Below are positions 32,860 through 42,165 of a stretch of DNA of 64,000 nucleotides, piece by piece. Source of the stretch: Glaciihabitans sp. GTDB taxonomy: Bacteria; Actinomycetota; Actinomycetes; Actinomycetales; Microbacteriaceae. The first letter of the stretch is position 1. Each line of letters begins with the position of its first letter. The DNA lies in contig JAODMF010000007.1 of NCBI GenBank assembly GCA_025464095.1, forward strand, positions 1 through 64,000. The letters run 5' to 3'. The translations under genes were made by a program, and so were the position numbers. The notes beneath the pieces are model-generated. The model did not search any database, was not told the DNA's origin, and worked only from the letters and a program-made list of their open reading frames with translations.

Positions 32860-34310
32860 ACAAGGAACTCAAGCGCGTCAGCACCGTGGTGCTCGTCATG
32901 TTTCTCGCCCTGTTCGTGTCGAGCACGGTGATCCAGGTCGCGCAGGGCGACCAGCTGAGGGCGGACCCGCGAAACGTGCGGACCCTGTACGACAGCTACT
33001 CAACCGAGCGCGGCCCGATCGTCGTCGGCGGGTCGACGATCGCTGAGTCGAAGCCGGTGAAAGACCAGTACAAGTTCCAGCGGGTCTACTCGCACGGCAA
33101 GCTTTACGCCCCGGTGACCGGGTACTTCACTCTCAACCAGCAGAACCCCGGAATCGAGGGTGCGCTCGGCCAGTACCTGAGCGGAACAGCGAACGACCAG
33201 TTTCTCAACAACCTGACCAGCATCGTCACCGGCCAGAAACCGAAGGGCGCGTCGGTCGAGCTGACCATCGATCCCAAGGTGCAGCTCGCCGCGTACAACG
33301 CGCTCGGCAGCCAGCGGGGCGCGGTCGTTGCGATCAACCCGAAGACCGGCGCGATTCTCGCGATGGTGTCGAAGCCGTCGTACGACCCGAACGCGCTGGC
33401 GGTGCACAATGGCACCGACTTCTTCAAGTCGTACAACGCGCTGAACGCGTCCAAGTCCCAGCCGCTGGTGAACCGCGCGATCGCGGGCGATCTCTACCAC
33501 CCGGGCTCTGTTTTCAAACTGATCGTGGCATCCGCCGCAATTGACAGCGGCAAGTTCACCGCGAACAGCACGTTCCCGAACCCGGCAACGCTCAAGCTCC
33601 CGCAGAGCAACTCGTACATCGCGAACTCGACGGAAGGCACCTGCGGTCCATCGGCGAAGGCCTCGATCGCCACCGCGCTGCGGCTGAGTTGCAACATCCC
33701 CTTCGCCCAGCTCGGCCGGGCCGTCGGCGAGAGCACGATCGCCGACTACGCGACCCGCTTCGGCTTCGGCCAGAAGCTGAGCATCCCGCTGCCCGTGACC
33801 CCGAGCATCTACCCGCGAGGAATGGATGAGCCGACACTCATGCTCTCGTCGTTCGGTCAGGCCAGCGACCAGGTGACGCCACTGCAGATGGCGATGGTCT
33901 CCAGCGCCATCGCGAACGGCGGCACGCTCATGAAGCCGAACCTGGTGCAGAAGGTGCTGGCACCGGATCTGAGTCCGCTGCAGCAGCTGACCCCGGAGGT
34001 CTTCAGCAATCCGATCAGCTCGGGAACGGCATCCACAATGACCAGGTTGATGATCGATGACGTGGCAAACGGCGCAGCCAGTAATGCCACAATAGGTGGA
34101 GTCGACGTGGCGGGTAAAACCGGTACAGCAGAGAACGGACCGGGTGCTCCATACACCCTGTGGTTCACCGGATTTGCCCCCGCTAACGACCCTCAGGTTG
34201 CCGTGGCGGTCGTCGTGGAGAACGGAGGCGGCTTCGGCCAGTCCTCGTTCGGAAACGCCGTCGCCGCTCCAATCGCGAAGAAAGTACTAGAGGCGGTGCT
34301 GAACAAATGA
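32856..34310 (+). CDS. pbpA: Class B penicillin-binding protein PbpA
   Basis: 484-residue transpeptidase: an N-terminal membrane anchor ([19 protein letters not shown]), a dimerisation region, then the transpeptidase domain with SVFK (the active Ser in HPGSVFKLI, near residue 220), the SxN motif in [10 protein letters not shown] and KTGTAENG near residue 415. It cross-links septal or elongation peptidoglycan together with RodA. The start overlaps rodA and the end overlaps pknA. Confidence 0.95.
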   Translation: MNKELKRVSTVVLVMFLALFVSSTVIQVAQGDQLRADPRNVRTLYDSYSTERGPIVVGGSTIAESKPVKDQYKFQRVYSHGKLYAPVTGYFTLNQQNPGIEGALGQYLSGTANDQFLNNLTSIVTGQKPKGASVELTIDPKVQLAAYNALGSQRGAVVAINPKTGAILAMVSKPSYDPNALAVHNGTDFFKSYNALNASKSQPLVNRAIAGDLYHPGSVFKLIVASAAIDSGKFTANSTFPNPATLKLPQSNSYIANSTEGTCGPSAKASIATALRLSCNIPFAQLGRAVGESTIADYATRFGFGQKLSIPLPVTPSIYPRGMDEPTLMLSSFGQASDQVTPLQMAMVSSAIANGGTLMKPNLVQKVLAPDLSPLQQLTPEVFSNPISSGTASTMTRLMIDDVANGAASNATIGGVDVAGKTGTAENGPGAPYTLWFTGFAPANDPQVAVAVVVENGGGFGQSSFGNAVAAPIAKKVLEAVLNK

Positions 34311-35959
34311 GACCCACCAGCGGGCTCACCTTCGGGGGTCGATACCAGCTGTCGAGTCGCGTCGCCATCGGCGGCATGGGCGAGGTGTGGCAGGCAACCG
34401 ACCTTGTGATCGGGCGCACCGTCGCGATCAAGATTTTGAAGGATGAGTACCTCGGCGACCCCGGGTTCCTCGAGCGCTTCCGCGCCGAAGCCCGTCACGC
34501 GGCGCTCGTCAACCACGAGGGCATCGCCAACGTCTTCGACTACGGCGAGGAAGAGGGCAGCGCCTACCTCGTCATGGAGCTGGTGCCCGGTGAGGCGCTC
34601 TCGACCATCCTCGAGCGCGAACGCGTGCTGTCGACGGATCGAGTGCTCGACATCGTGGCGCAGACCGCCGCCGCCCTGCACGCAGCACACTCCGCGGGGC
34701 TCGTACACCGCGACATCAAGCCGGGCAACCTGCTCATCACCCCGGATGGCCGGGTCAAGATCACCGACTTCGGCATTGCGCGCATCGCCGACCAGGTTCC
34801 GCTCACGGCCACCGGCCAGGTCATGGGAACCGTGCAGTACCTCTCGCCGGAACAGGCGAGCGGGCATCCGGCGTCGCCGACGACCGACATCTACTCGCTC
34901 GGAATCGTCGCCTACGAGTGCCTGGCCGGTCGCCGGCCGTTCACCGGTGAGTCGCAGGTCGCCATCGCGATGGCGCAGATCAACGAGGCCCCGCCCGAGC
35001 TGCCGGTCACCGTCTCCGAGCCGGTGCGCAACCTCGTCTACTCCTGCATCGCGAAGAGCCCGGCCGATCGACCCGCGTCCGCAGCGCACCTTGCGCGGGC
35101 CGCACAGGCACTCCGCCGCGGCGACGTCGCCGCAGCAGGGGCCGCGGTTCCCGGAATCATCGGAACCGGCGCCCTCGCAACCACCGTGGGGCCGAACTAC
35201 GGCAACCCGACCACCGCGACTCGCCTGCTTCCCTCCACGACGGTGCTCGAGACCCAGACCGGGCCGACCGAGACAAAGAAGCGCAACCCGTGGACCTGGC
35301 CGCTCATCGCGCTGATAGCGCTGCTCGCCGTCGTGCTGATCGCCACGATCATCACACTCGTGGCCACGCCCGGTAAGCCCGTGCCCAGCGACACCCCGAC
35401 TACTGCACCGTCGGTGACCGTCACGCCGACCACGCCTACACCGACGCCCACGCCCACGCTGATCACGCTGAAGACGAGCGACTTCCAGGGCCTCACGCAG
35501 AACCAGGCGGAGAAGAAGCTCGAGGGAATGCAGCTCGGCTTCAACCCACAGGACGGCACTCCCGCCTCGTCGATCGGCGACCAGGGCCTGTCGTACGACA
35601 TCAACCCCAAGGGCGTCGTCAAGCCAGGCCAGGTAATCACCGTCTACTTCCACACCGACGTCAGCCCGCCCAACGACCCGACCCCTGCCGTCTCGAGCGC
35701 CCCGACCGGACCAGCCGGTTCCGACGTCACGCTCACCTGGGACACCTACGCGGGCTGCCCCAGCGGTTCGCACCTCACGGGCTACAACTTCGCGGTGACA
35801 AACGGAACGCTGTCGTCACCGAACCCGGTGTCAGCATCCGCGAACTCCCTGACGCTCACCCTCGGCACCACCGGGGAGACGCGAGTCACCTACACCGCAC
35901 TGTGCAGCGGCGGAATCGAGACAGGGAGCTCCGATCCCACTCTGGTTACGGTTTCCTGA
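34307..35959 (+). CDS. pknA: Ser/Thr protein kinase PknA-like with PASTA and C-terminal extension
   Basis: 550 residues. The kinase domain (about 10-270) has [33 protein letters not shown] and [11 protein letters not shown] membrane helix lies near residue 335, then a Thr/Pro linker, one PASTA-like unit ([17 protein letters not shown]), and a fibronectin-III-like end ([16 protein letters not shown] to [10 protein letters not shown]). Mycobacterial PknA lacks PASTA domains, so the external part here is unusual. It is coupled to pbpA by ATGA overlap. Confidence 0.92.
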   Translation: MRPTSGLTFGGRYQLSSRVAIGGMGEVWQATDLVIGRTVAIKILKDEYLGDPGFLERFRAEARHAALVNHEGIANVFDYGEEEGSAYLVMELVPGEALSTILERERVLSTDRVLDIVAQTAAALHAAHSAGLVHRDIKPGNLLITPDGRVKITDFGIARIADQVPLTATGQVMGTVQYLSPEQASGHPASPTTDIYSLGIVAYECLAGRRPFTGESQVAIAMAQINEAPPELPVTVSEPVRNLVYSCIAKSPADRPASAAHLARAAQALRRGDVAAAGAAVPGIIGTGALATTVGPNYGNPTTATRLLPSTTVLETQTGPTETKKRNPWTWPLIALIALLAVVLIATIITLVATPGKPVPSDTPTTAPSVTVTPTTPTPTPTPTLITLKTSDFQGLTQNQAEKKLEGMQLGFNPQDGTPASSIGDQGLSYDINPKGVVKPGQVITVYFHTDVSPPNDPTPAVSSAPTGPAGSDVTLTWDTYAGCPSGSHLTGYNFAVTNGTLSSPNPVSASANSLTLTLGTTGETRVTYTALCSGGIETGSSDPTLVTVS

Positions 35960-36022
35960 GTGCCCAGTGGCCACCCGGTACACTGTCAAAGGATTTGTGA
36001 GTAACCAACGGGAGACGGATTC

Positions 36023-37741
36023 GTGACAGAGGGCGTGGCACAGGACGTTCGTCTGCTGGCCGGCAGGTACCAGGTTGGTGAACTCATCGGCCGCGGCGGT
36101 ATGGCAGATGTGCACGTCGGAACGGATGCCCGTCTCGGCCGCCGCGTCGCCATCAAGCTCCTGAAGCCCGCCCTCGCGAGTGACCCGGCGTTCCGCACCC
36201 GGTTCCGCCGTGAGGCGCAGGATGCCGCCAAAATGGCGCATCCCACGATCGTTCGTATTTACGACGCTGGCGAAGAGACGATTACCGATCCCACCGGGCG
36301 TGAGACGCAGCTGCCGTTCATCGTCATGGAATACGTGGATGGCCGCCTCCTCAAAGACATCCTTGCCGAGGGCCCGCTGGCTCCCGCCGAGGCCGTGCGC
36401 ATCGCGGAGCAGGTGCTGACCGCACTCGAATACTCCCACCGTGCCGGCGTCGTTCACCGCGACATCAAGCCCGGCAACATCATGATCACCTCCAACGGCC
36501 AGGTGAAGGTTATGGACTTCGGAATCGCCCGCGCGATCTCCGACTCATCGGCCACTATCGCCGAGACCAGCGCCATCGTCGGTACGGCACAGTACTTCTC
36601 GCCGGAGCAGGCGCGCGGCGAATCCGTGGATGCCCGCAGCGACCTGTACTCGACCGGCGTCGTGCTTTTCGAACTGCTCACCGGCCAGGCACCCTTTCGC
36701 GGCGCGAACCCGGTTGCGGTCGCCTACCAGCACGTCAACCAGAACCCGGCGCCGCCCAGCTCCATCAATCCTCGGGTCACTCCAGCACTCGACGCCGTCG
36801 TTCTCCACGCCCTGTCGAAGGACCGCTTCAACCGGTTCCAAAGCGCGGCCGAGTTCCGTCAGGATGTCGAGGCGGCAAGCCAGGGAACGGTTCCTCCTCG
36901 CAAGGTCCCTTCCCCGGTCACCGACTTCAACAACACGCTCTTCGGCGTGAACCCGGATGCGACGTCCGGCTCCGAGGCCACGCTTCGGCAGCTCCGCGTC
37001 GACCAGGACTCCCGTCTCGCACGTACCCAGTCGCGGCCACCCGTCGCATGGATCTGGGCGGGTGTCGCCGTGCTGGTTGTCGTCGTTGCGGCGGTCATTT
37101 TCTGGACAGTCAACCTCCAGAAGGAGGCACTGCCCAACACCCTTTCGGTAATCGTGCCGTCGGTCGCTGGCCAGGCCTATGAGACCGGGGCGAAGGCCCT
37201 CATGGACTCGAAGCTGGTACCCAGCGAGGTCGACATCGCTGATGACAAGACGGTTCAGGGCGCGATTATTCGAACCGATCCGCCCGCCGGCTCATCCGTT
37301 CAGCCCGGCGCGGACGTTCGCGTGTATGTCTCCGCCGGTGCCGCGAAGATCAATCTGCCGTCGCTCAGCGGGTTCAGCCTGACGAACGCGAAGAAGGAGA
37401 TCTCCAACCGCGGCCTGACCGTAGGAAAGATCACCCACGACAACTCGCCGAACATCAAGACGAACGTGGTCATCAACGCAACCCCGCGTGACGGCAGCGA
37501 CCCCAGCGAGCTCTCGGCGAAGGACGTCATCGACATCGTGATTTCGACGGGCAAGGTGAGCGTGCCCAAGGTAGTCGGCATGACCGCACCAGCGGCCGGC
37601 GACGCGCTGAGCGCCCTGCAGCTGCCGGTGACCGTCGTGACAGACGCGACCTGCACGGGCAACAAGGTGTCGAACCAGTCTCTGGCCCCCGGCACTCAAC
37701 CGCAGAAGTCGAAGATCACGATCACGATCTGTACGGGCTAG
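36023..37741 (+). CDS. pknB: Ser/Thr protein kinase PknB with three PASTA domains
   Basis: 572 residues: the kinase domain (about 12-280) with [39 protein letters not shown] and GTAQYFSPEQARGE; a membrane helix (IWAGVAVLVVVVAAVIFW, near residue 345); and three PASTA domains for muropeptide/lipid II sensing. GTG start at 36023, 64 bp after pknA. It phosphorylates FHA proteins and cell-wall regulators such as MurJ. Confidence 0.95.
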   Translation: MTEGVAQDVRLLAGRYQVGELIGRGGMADVHVGTDARLGRRVAIKLLKPALASDPAFRTRFRREAQDAAKMAHPTIVRIYDAGEETITDPTGRETQLPFIVMEYVDGRLLKDILAEGPLAPAEAVRIAEQVLTALEYSHRAGVVHRDIKPGNIMITSNGQVKVMDFGIARAISDSSATIAETSAIVGTAQYFSPEQARGESVDARSDLYSTGVVLFELLTGQAPFRGANPVAVAYQHVNQNPAPPSSINPRVTPALDAVVLHALSKDRFNRFQSAAEFRQDVEAASQGTVPPRKVPSPVTDFNNTLFGVNPDATSGSEATLRQLRVDQDSRLARTQSRPPVAWIWAGVAVLVVVVAAVIFWTVNLQKEALPNTLSVIVPSVAGQAYETGAKALMDSKLVPSEVDIADDKTVQGAIIRTDPPAGSSVQPGADVRVYVSAGAAKINLPSLSGFSLTNAKKEISNRGLTVGKITHDNSPNIKTNVVINATPRDGSDPSELSAKDVIDIVISTGKVSVPKVVGMTAPAAGDALSALQLPVTVVTDATCTGNKVSNQSLAPGTQPQKSKITITICTG

Positions 37742-37746
37742 CCGGA

Positions 37747-38382
37747 TTACAGCGTGACGAGCGGCGTCAACCCTTCGGCCGCTTTGCGGGCTGAAGGCAG
37801 GCCGGCCTCCGCGAGCCAGTTCGCCAGCATGAGGTAGCCACCCTGCGTCAGAACCGACTCCGGGTGAAACTGCACGCCGAAGATCGGCCGCGATACGTGG
37901 CGAAGCCCCATGATCACGCCGCCGAGCGTGCGTGAGGTGACCACAAGGTCATCCGGAACCGTGGAGTCGACAACGGCGAGCGAGTGGTAGCGCGTTGCTG
38001 CGAACGGCTGCGGAACGCCATCGTAGAAAGCGCTGCCATCGTGGGAAATCAGCGACGTCTTGCCGTGCATGAGTTCGTCGGCGTGGGTAACGACCGCGCC
38101 CATGGCTTCCGCGATTGCCTGGTGGCCGAGGCAGACGCCCAGCAACGGCTGGCCGGATGCGACGGCGGCCCTAACCGCGGGGATCGACACGCCAGCGGAG
38201 GCGGGGGTTCCCGGACCGGGTGAGAGGAGCACCGCGTCGTACTCGGCAATGCGGGCAGCCGTCTCTTCGGGAGTGAAGTCGTCGTTGCGCACCACGGTCG
38301 TTTCCGCGCCCAGCTGCAGGAGGTATCCGTTGAGCGTGTAGACGAAGCTGTCGTAATTGTCGACGACCAGCACGGAGGTCAA
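37747..38382 (-). CDS. pabA: Glutamine amidotransferase, aminodeoxychorismate/anthranilate synthase component II
   Basis: 211-residue class I glutamine amidotransferase. The VVDNYDSFVYTL start, oxyanion region LLSPGPGTP, nucleophile in GVCLGHQAI (Cys near residue 83), and the His-Glu pair in FGVQFHPESV form the complete triad. It supplies ammonia to a PabB or TrpE partner not in this window. The TTG at 38382 overlaps the stop of the 53-residue membrane protein. It converges on pknB with a 5-bp gap. Confidence 0.92.
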   Translation of the reverse strand: MTSVLVVDNYDSFVYTLNGYLLQLGAETTVVRNDDFTPEETAARIAEYDAVLLSPGPGTPASAGVSIPAVRAAVASGQPLLGVCLGHQAIAEAMGAVVTHADELMHGKTSLISHDGSAFYDGVPQPFAATRYHSLAVVDSTVPDDLVVTSRTLGGVIMGLRHVSRPIFGVQFHPESVLTQGGYLMLANWLAEAGLPSARKAAEGLTPLVTL

Positions 38383-38540
38383 TTGTTCACCGTCACTTCG
38401 GGGGAGGGGGAGACGTAAGGCTGGATCCACGGGAAGACCCAGAACACCAGAGCGTACAGCACCGCCACGAGCAGTATCACGAGGATGCTGACCCGAACCC
38501 ATACCGGGCCGGGCAGGATCCGCCACAGGGCTCCATACAT
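38379..38540 (-). CDS. 53-residue membrane protein between sortase and pabA
   Basis: MYGALWRILPGPVWVRVSIL followed by a hydrophobic helix and a YVSPSPEVTVNN tail: one membrane segment with an external C-terminus. The ATG directly abuts the sortase stop (TAG then ATG) and the stop overlaps the TTG of pabA, so it lies in a tight sortase-small protein-pabA operon. The same arrangement is, to my knowledge, common in related actinobacteria, and function is unknown. Confidence 0.8.
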   Translation of the reverse strand: MYGALWRILPGPVWVRVSILVILLVAVLYALVFWVFPWIQPYVSPSPEVTVNN

Positions 38541-39362
38541 CTACTTGCTCTCCGCTTTCACTGTCTTCGCGATCTCGGCGGGCGGCCCGCCGGCCCGCGG
38601 GTACCAGGTGTCGAACAGGCCATACGCGACCATGCGTTCGGCGGTGGAAAAGAATGGATTGCAGGTGGTCAGCGTGATCATGCGCTGTGTCGCCTTGGCA
38701 TTCGGCTGCTCCGGCACCGGCTGCAGCACGTTGACTTCGCTCGGCTGGACATACTGCAGGTTGCGGTAGGTGTACTGGTACCACCCGTCCTTCGTCTCGA
38801 CGAAGATGTGGTCGCCGACGTGGAGCTTGTAGATATCGCGAAAACCACCGCCATAGGCGAGGCGGTGAGCGGCGATCGCAAAGTTGCCCACCTGTCCCGG
38901 CATTTGCGTGCCGGGGTAGTGCCCGATGCCGATCTTGTCCAGGACGTCGAGCACGCCGATGCCCTGGGCGATCGGGCGCGCATAGTCTGCGCCCCAGCGG
39001 GGAACCATCAGGATGCCGAACCGCGCGGCATTCACCGTCGGCTCCTTCTCCACCTTGGGTTTGCCGGCCGTGGTGGGAGTGGGGGTGGGGGTCGAGGTCG
39101 GGGATGTCGGATCGGTCGTCGGACCCGTCGTGGGACCCGTCGTCGGCGTCACCGCGGCGCGCTGCCACTCCTGGCTGAGCTTGCCTGCCGCATCGTGCTG
39201 CTGGATGCCGACGATGATGTCATTCAGCCAGTTCTGCCAGCCGAGAAAGAGGAGAACGAGAACGGCGCCCGTGAGGAAGAGCTCGCCCAGCACCGTGAAC
39301 ACGCTGGTGCGGCGGCGGCGTTTGCGGCGCGCTGCGGCGCGGCCCGCCCCCTCGACAGTCAT
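38541..39362 (-). CDS. srtE: Class E sortase
   Basis: 273 residues: a basic N-terminus (ARRKRRRRT), one membrane helix (LGELFLTGAVLVLLFLGW), a Thr/Pro-rich linker with repeated TTGP/TDPT units, and the sortase domain. Catalytic His lies in AIAAHRLAYGG, the Cys in MITLTTCNPFF (TLTTC motif), and an Arg in the last third. Class E enzymes recognise LAxTG-type signals. No sortase substrate is seen in this window. The linker is encoded by short repeats (GGACCGACGACGGGTCCG-like). Confidence 0.93.
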   Translation of the reverse strand: MTVEGAGRAAARRKRRRRTSVFTVLGELFLTGAVLVLLFLGWQNWLNDIIVGIQQHDAAGKLSQEWQRAAVTPTTGPTTGPTTDPTSPTSTPTPTPTTAGKPKVEKEPTVNAARFGILMVPRWGADYARPIAQGIGVLDVLDKIGIGHYPGTQMPGQVGNFAIAAHRLAYGGGFRDIYKLHVGDHIFVETKDGWYQYTYRNLQYVQPSEVNVLQPVPEQPNAKATQRMITLTTCNPFFSTAERMVAYGLFDTWYPRAGGPPAEIAKTVKAESK

Positions 39363-39452
39363 GGCGTCATTCTAGGCTTTTCTTCGCCGGGCCGAAGCAG
39401 GGAGCCCGCGGTCTCGGCGGGGCCAAAGGTCATTCACGCTACAATTTGGGGC

Positions 39453-39695
39453 ATGGCTCGTGAAACCCGCTCCCAGTCCGTTCGTCCCGCTGAGACGCGC
39501 TCTGGTGAGCGTGCTCCGAATCCGGTCTGGTTCAAGCCGGTCATGTTCGGATTCATGCTCATCGGGCTGATCTGGATCATCGTCTTCTACGTGAGCGGCA
39601 GCTCGTACCCGGTGCCGCAGCTGGGAACCTGGAACATCCTCGTCGGCTTCGGAATCATGTTTGTCGGCTTCCTCATGACGACCCGCTGGCGCTGA
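39453..39695 (+). CDS. crgA: Cell division protein CrgA
   Basis: 80 residues with the CrgA plan: a charged N-terminus (RETRSQSVRPAETRSGER), NPVWFKPVMFGFMLIGLIWI as the first helix, a VSGSSYPVPQLGTWNI loop, and a second helix ending MTTRWR. It recruits FtsZ-ring and peptidoglycan synthesis proteins in actinobacteria. It is transcribed alone, divergent from srtE. Confidence 0.97.
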   Translation: MARETRSQSVRPAETRSGERAPNPVWFKPVMFGFMLIGLIWIIVFYVSGSSYPVPQLGTWNILVGFGIMFVGFLMTTRWR

Positions 39696-39730
39696 CCAGC
39701 ATCCATCCCGGTCAAACTACACGGGTGTAA

Positions 39731-39761
39731 TTATCCCCAGTGTGGAAAGACCTGTGGATAA
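39731..39761. promoter_or_regulatory. Cluster of DnaA-box-like sequences beside crgA
   Basis: TTATCCCCA (39731-39739, one mismatch to the consensus), TGTGGAAAG (39741-39749) and the perfect reverse box TGTGGATAA (39753-39761) lie within 31 bp between the convergent crgA and rhomboid genes. This density resembles a DnaA-binding cluster outside the origin. It ends 7 bp before the rhomboid stop codon. Confidence 0.6.
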
Positions 39762-39768
39762 CTTCGGG

Positions 39769-40446
39769 CTAGAGCAGCATGCTCCGCACGAGCGTCACTG
39801 CCACGAGTAGCACGAAGACGCCGAGCAGCAGATACTGCTGCCGCCGCGGCCGATGCGAGGTGCGCGGCAGAAGGTAGATCAGTGCGATGACCGCGCCGAT
39901 GATCAGCCCGCCCACGTGTGCCTGCCAGGCGATGCTCGGAAAGTAGAACGGCAGCGCCAGGTTCAGGGCGATCACGACGAGTATCTGCGCGACGTTTCCG
40001 CCCAGGCGCCTCGCAATGATGAAGTACGCGCCGAGGAGCCCGAAGATCGCGCCGGATGCTCCAAGAACCGGCGTATCCGGTATCAGCAGGTAGACGGCCA
40101 CGCCGCCGGCTATTCCGCCGAGGAAATACAGCACGGCGAATCGCCAGTGGCCGAGCATGCGTTCCAGCGCCGGCCCGATCATGAACAACGAGAACATGTT
40201 GGACAGGATGTGGATGGGCGACGCGTGCAGGAACAGCGCGGTGACGAACCTCCACGGCTGCTCTAGTGCGGCCGGGCCGTAGAAGATGCCCGCGATCGTT
40301 ACGGATCCCTGCGCCAGCCCGGTAGCGTTCTGCGCCAGGTACACCACGATGCAGATCGCGATGATCGACCAGGTCACGATGGCGCTGCTGAAGCGCAGCG
40401 CTGTGGGCGGCCTTATCGGCTGCGGCGCGGGAGTGACGTCGCTCAT
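39769..40446 (-). CDS. Rhomboid-family intramembrane serine protease
   Basis: 225 residues with six to seven membrane helices. The catalytic Ser is in VLGASGAIFGLLGAY (GxSG) and the catalytic His in WQAHVGGLIIG, with HILSNMFSLFMIG upstream, so the dyad is complete. It cleaves membrane proteins within the bilayer. ATG at 40446 overlaps the stop of the upstream rhomboid-like gene (ATGA), and it is the last gene of a three-rhomboid operon. Confidence 0.94.
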   Translation of the reverse strand: MSDVTPAPQPIRPPTALRFSSAIVTWSIIAICIVVYLAQNATGLAQGSVTIAGIFYGPAALEQPWRFVTALFLHASPIHILSNMFSLFMIGPALERMLGHWRFAVLYFLGGIAGGVAVYLLIPDTPVLGASGAIFGLLGAYFIIARRLGGNVAQILVVIALNLALPFYFPSIAWQAHVGGLIIGAVIALIYLLPRTSHRPRRQQYLLLGVFVLLVAVTLVRSMLL

Positions 40447-41279
40447 GCGTAGGTCAACGTGAAGGAGCCGACCACGCAAAGCGCGACCAGCACCAGGCCG
40501 AGCGCTGTGAGAAGCACGATCTGCAGTCTCCGTCGAGACAGGCGCCGGGTCTGGGTGAAGATGACGGCCGTCACTGCGGAGGCGACGATCCCGCCGACGA
40601 TCGACTGCCATCCGCCGCCGCTGGCGAAGTTGAAGACCAGGTTGATCCCGGCGAACAGCAGCAGGTACCAGTTGTCGGAACCGAGGTGGCGCCCCACGAG
40701 AAAGATCGCCACCAGGAGCCCTGTCGTCAGCGTCACTGTTCCTGCACCCGCGCCGCCATTGAGCAGGATCACGGCGGCAGATCCCCCGAGCGCGGTCAGC
40801 ACCACGAAGAGGATGAAGCGAATGCGGCCAACGAACGATTCGAACATCCGCCCGAACCAAAAGATGACGAAGACCGCGATCGCGATGTTCAGCGGGCCAC
40901 CGAAATTGATGAGGACATTGGTGACGGCGGTCCAGGGGCGACCGAGAAAGCCACCGGCGCCCAGCGCAAGCGTGTTGAACAAGTAGGCGTCGATCTTGGG
41001 CAGAAGGGTCAGCAGCGACAGTACGGCGACGATAGCGCTGAGGACGTACGTGACCACGGGCGCCGAACTCGACCTGCTGAACGCCATCGCGACCGTCGAC
41101 TTCATTTTCGGAGCGGACGCACGCGCTTCCTTCACACACTCGGGACAGTGCACGCCGACCGCCGCCTGCGTCTGGCACTCCGGGCAGATGATGCGTCCGC
41201 AGCGCTGGCAGCTGACGTAGCTCTCGCGCTGGGGATGCCGATAGCAGTATGTCTTCGGCTGGGCTTCCGTGCTCGTCAT
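40443..41279 (-). CDS. Rhomboid-like protein with N-terminal zinc ribbon, catalytic residues missing
   Basis: 278 residues. A B-box-like zinc domain (YCYRHPQRESYVSCQRCGRI then CPECQTQAAVGVHCPECV) occupies residues about 11-48, followed by a rhomboid-type membrane domain. Aligned to its downstream neighbour, the GxSG segment is replaced by VTLTTGLLVAIFLVG and the WQAHVGG segment by WQSIVGG, so both catalytic Ser and His are absent. It is likely a pseudoprotease. ATG at 41279 is chosen because the zinc domain begins straight after. Confidence 0.88.
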   Translation of the reverse strand: MTSTEAQPKTYCYRHPQRESYVSCQRCGRIICPECQTQAAVGVHCPECVKEARASAPKMKSTVAMAFSRSSSAPVVTYVLSAIVAVLSLLTLLPKIDAYLFNTLALGAGGFLGRPWTAVTNVLINFGGPLNIAIAVFVIFWFGRMFESFVGRIRFILFVVLTALGGSAAVILLNGGAGAGTVTLTTGLLVAIFLVGRHLGSDNWYLLLFAGINLVFNFASGGGWQSIVGGIVASAVTAVIFTQTRRLSRRRLQIVLLTALGLVLVALCVVGSFTLTYA

Positions 41280-41283
41280 CGGC

Positions 41284-42165
41284 TCATGCCCCCAGCGACA
41301 CGCGAAGCACGACGGCCTTGGCGATCGCGAAGAAAAGCAGGACGGCGCCCGCTGTGACCAGTCCCCGGCGCAATTGCCTCGCCCGCTGGTTGGATCCTTC
41401 GAAGAGATAGACGTAACCGACGGCGAGGCCGGCGAGCAGAGCACCGACCGTTCCCTGCCACAGGAACACGCGCTGCGGGAAGAGCAGAACGAGCGCGAGG
41501 TTGACGGCAATAAAGAAGTAGACCCACAACAGCGACGCCCTGGCCCTGCGCATCACGAGCAGGTACGCACCCAGCAGTCCCATCACGGCGGGGCCGGCGC
41601 TGAAGACGATGCCCATGAATAGCACCGCGAAAAGCGATGCGCTCAGCCCACTGATGAGGTAGAGGTACAGGAAGTTGCGATGTCCGTACGCGCGCTCCAG
41701 CTGCGTGCCGACGACGAAGATGGTGAAAGCGTTCGAGAGCACGGAGAGCAGGCCGGTGGTGCCGCCGCTGTTCGCAAACATCGAGGTGACAACGGTCCAC
41801 GGTCGTACCGACTCGGTGTTGGGTATGTACCAGAGCGACTTCTGGATCGCGCCGTTCCAAAAAAGGTCGACGACCCACAACACGACGATGACGCCGATGA
41901 TCGTGTAAGTCACGACAGGCTTATCGGTTGGCACGCGAGCGGCGAGCGTACGAACCCGTCGGCGGTTGCGATTGGCGAACCGTTTCGCGCGCGTCGGGAT
42001 GACCGGACGTGCTTCGGTCGCGTCATCCGGGCACAACACACGTCCATCGACGTGGCGCTGGCACTCGAGACAGATGGTGCGGCCGCACCTCTCGCACAGG
42101 ACGAAACTCAGGCGATCCGGATGCCGATAGCAGTAGTCGTCCGGGTTATGCCCCGCGTCGGTCAC
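41284..42165 (-). CDS. Rhomboid-like protein with N-terminal zinc ribbon, catalytic residues missing (second copy)
   Basis: 293 residues. A zinc domain (YCYRHPDRLSFVLCERCGRT then CLECQRHVDGRVLCPDD) lies at about residues 11-46, then a basic linker and a rhomboid fold. The expected GASGAIFGLLGAY reads GPAVMGLLGAY, with the serine lost, and WQAHVGG reads WQGTVGA, with the histidine lost. GTG start at 42165 directly follows the cyclophilin stop. It shares its layout with the next gene downstream but has diverged considerably. Confidence 0.88.
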   Translation of the reverse strand: MTDAGHNPDDYCYRHPDRLSFVLCERCGRTICLECQRHVDGRVLCPDDATEARPVIPTRAKRFANRNRRRVRTLAARVPTDKPVVTYTIIGVIVVLWVVDLFWNGAIQKSLWYIPNTESVRPWTVVTSMFANSGGTTGLLSVLSNAFTIFVVGTQLERAYGHRNFLYLYLISGLSASLFAVLFMGIVFSAGPAVMGLLGAYLLVMRRARASLLWVYFFIAVNLALVLLFPQRVFLWQGTVGALLAGLAVGYVYLFEGSNQRARQLRRGLVTAGAVLLFFAIAKAVVLRVSLGA

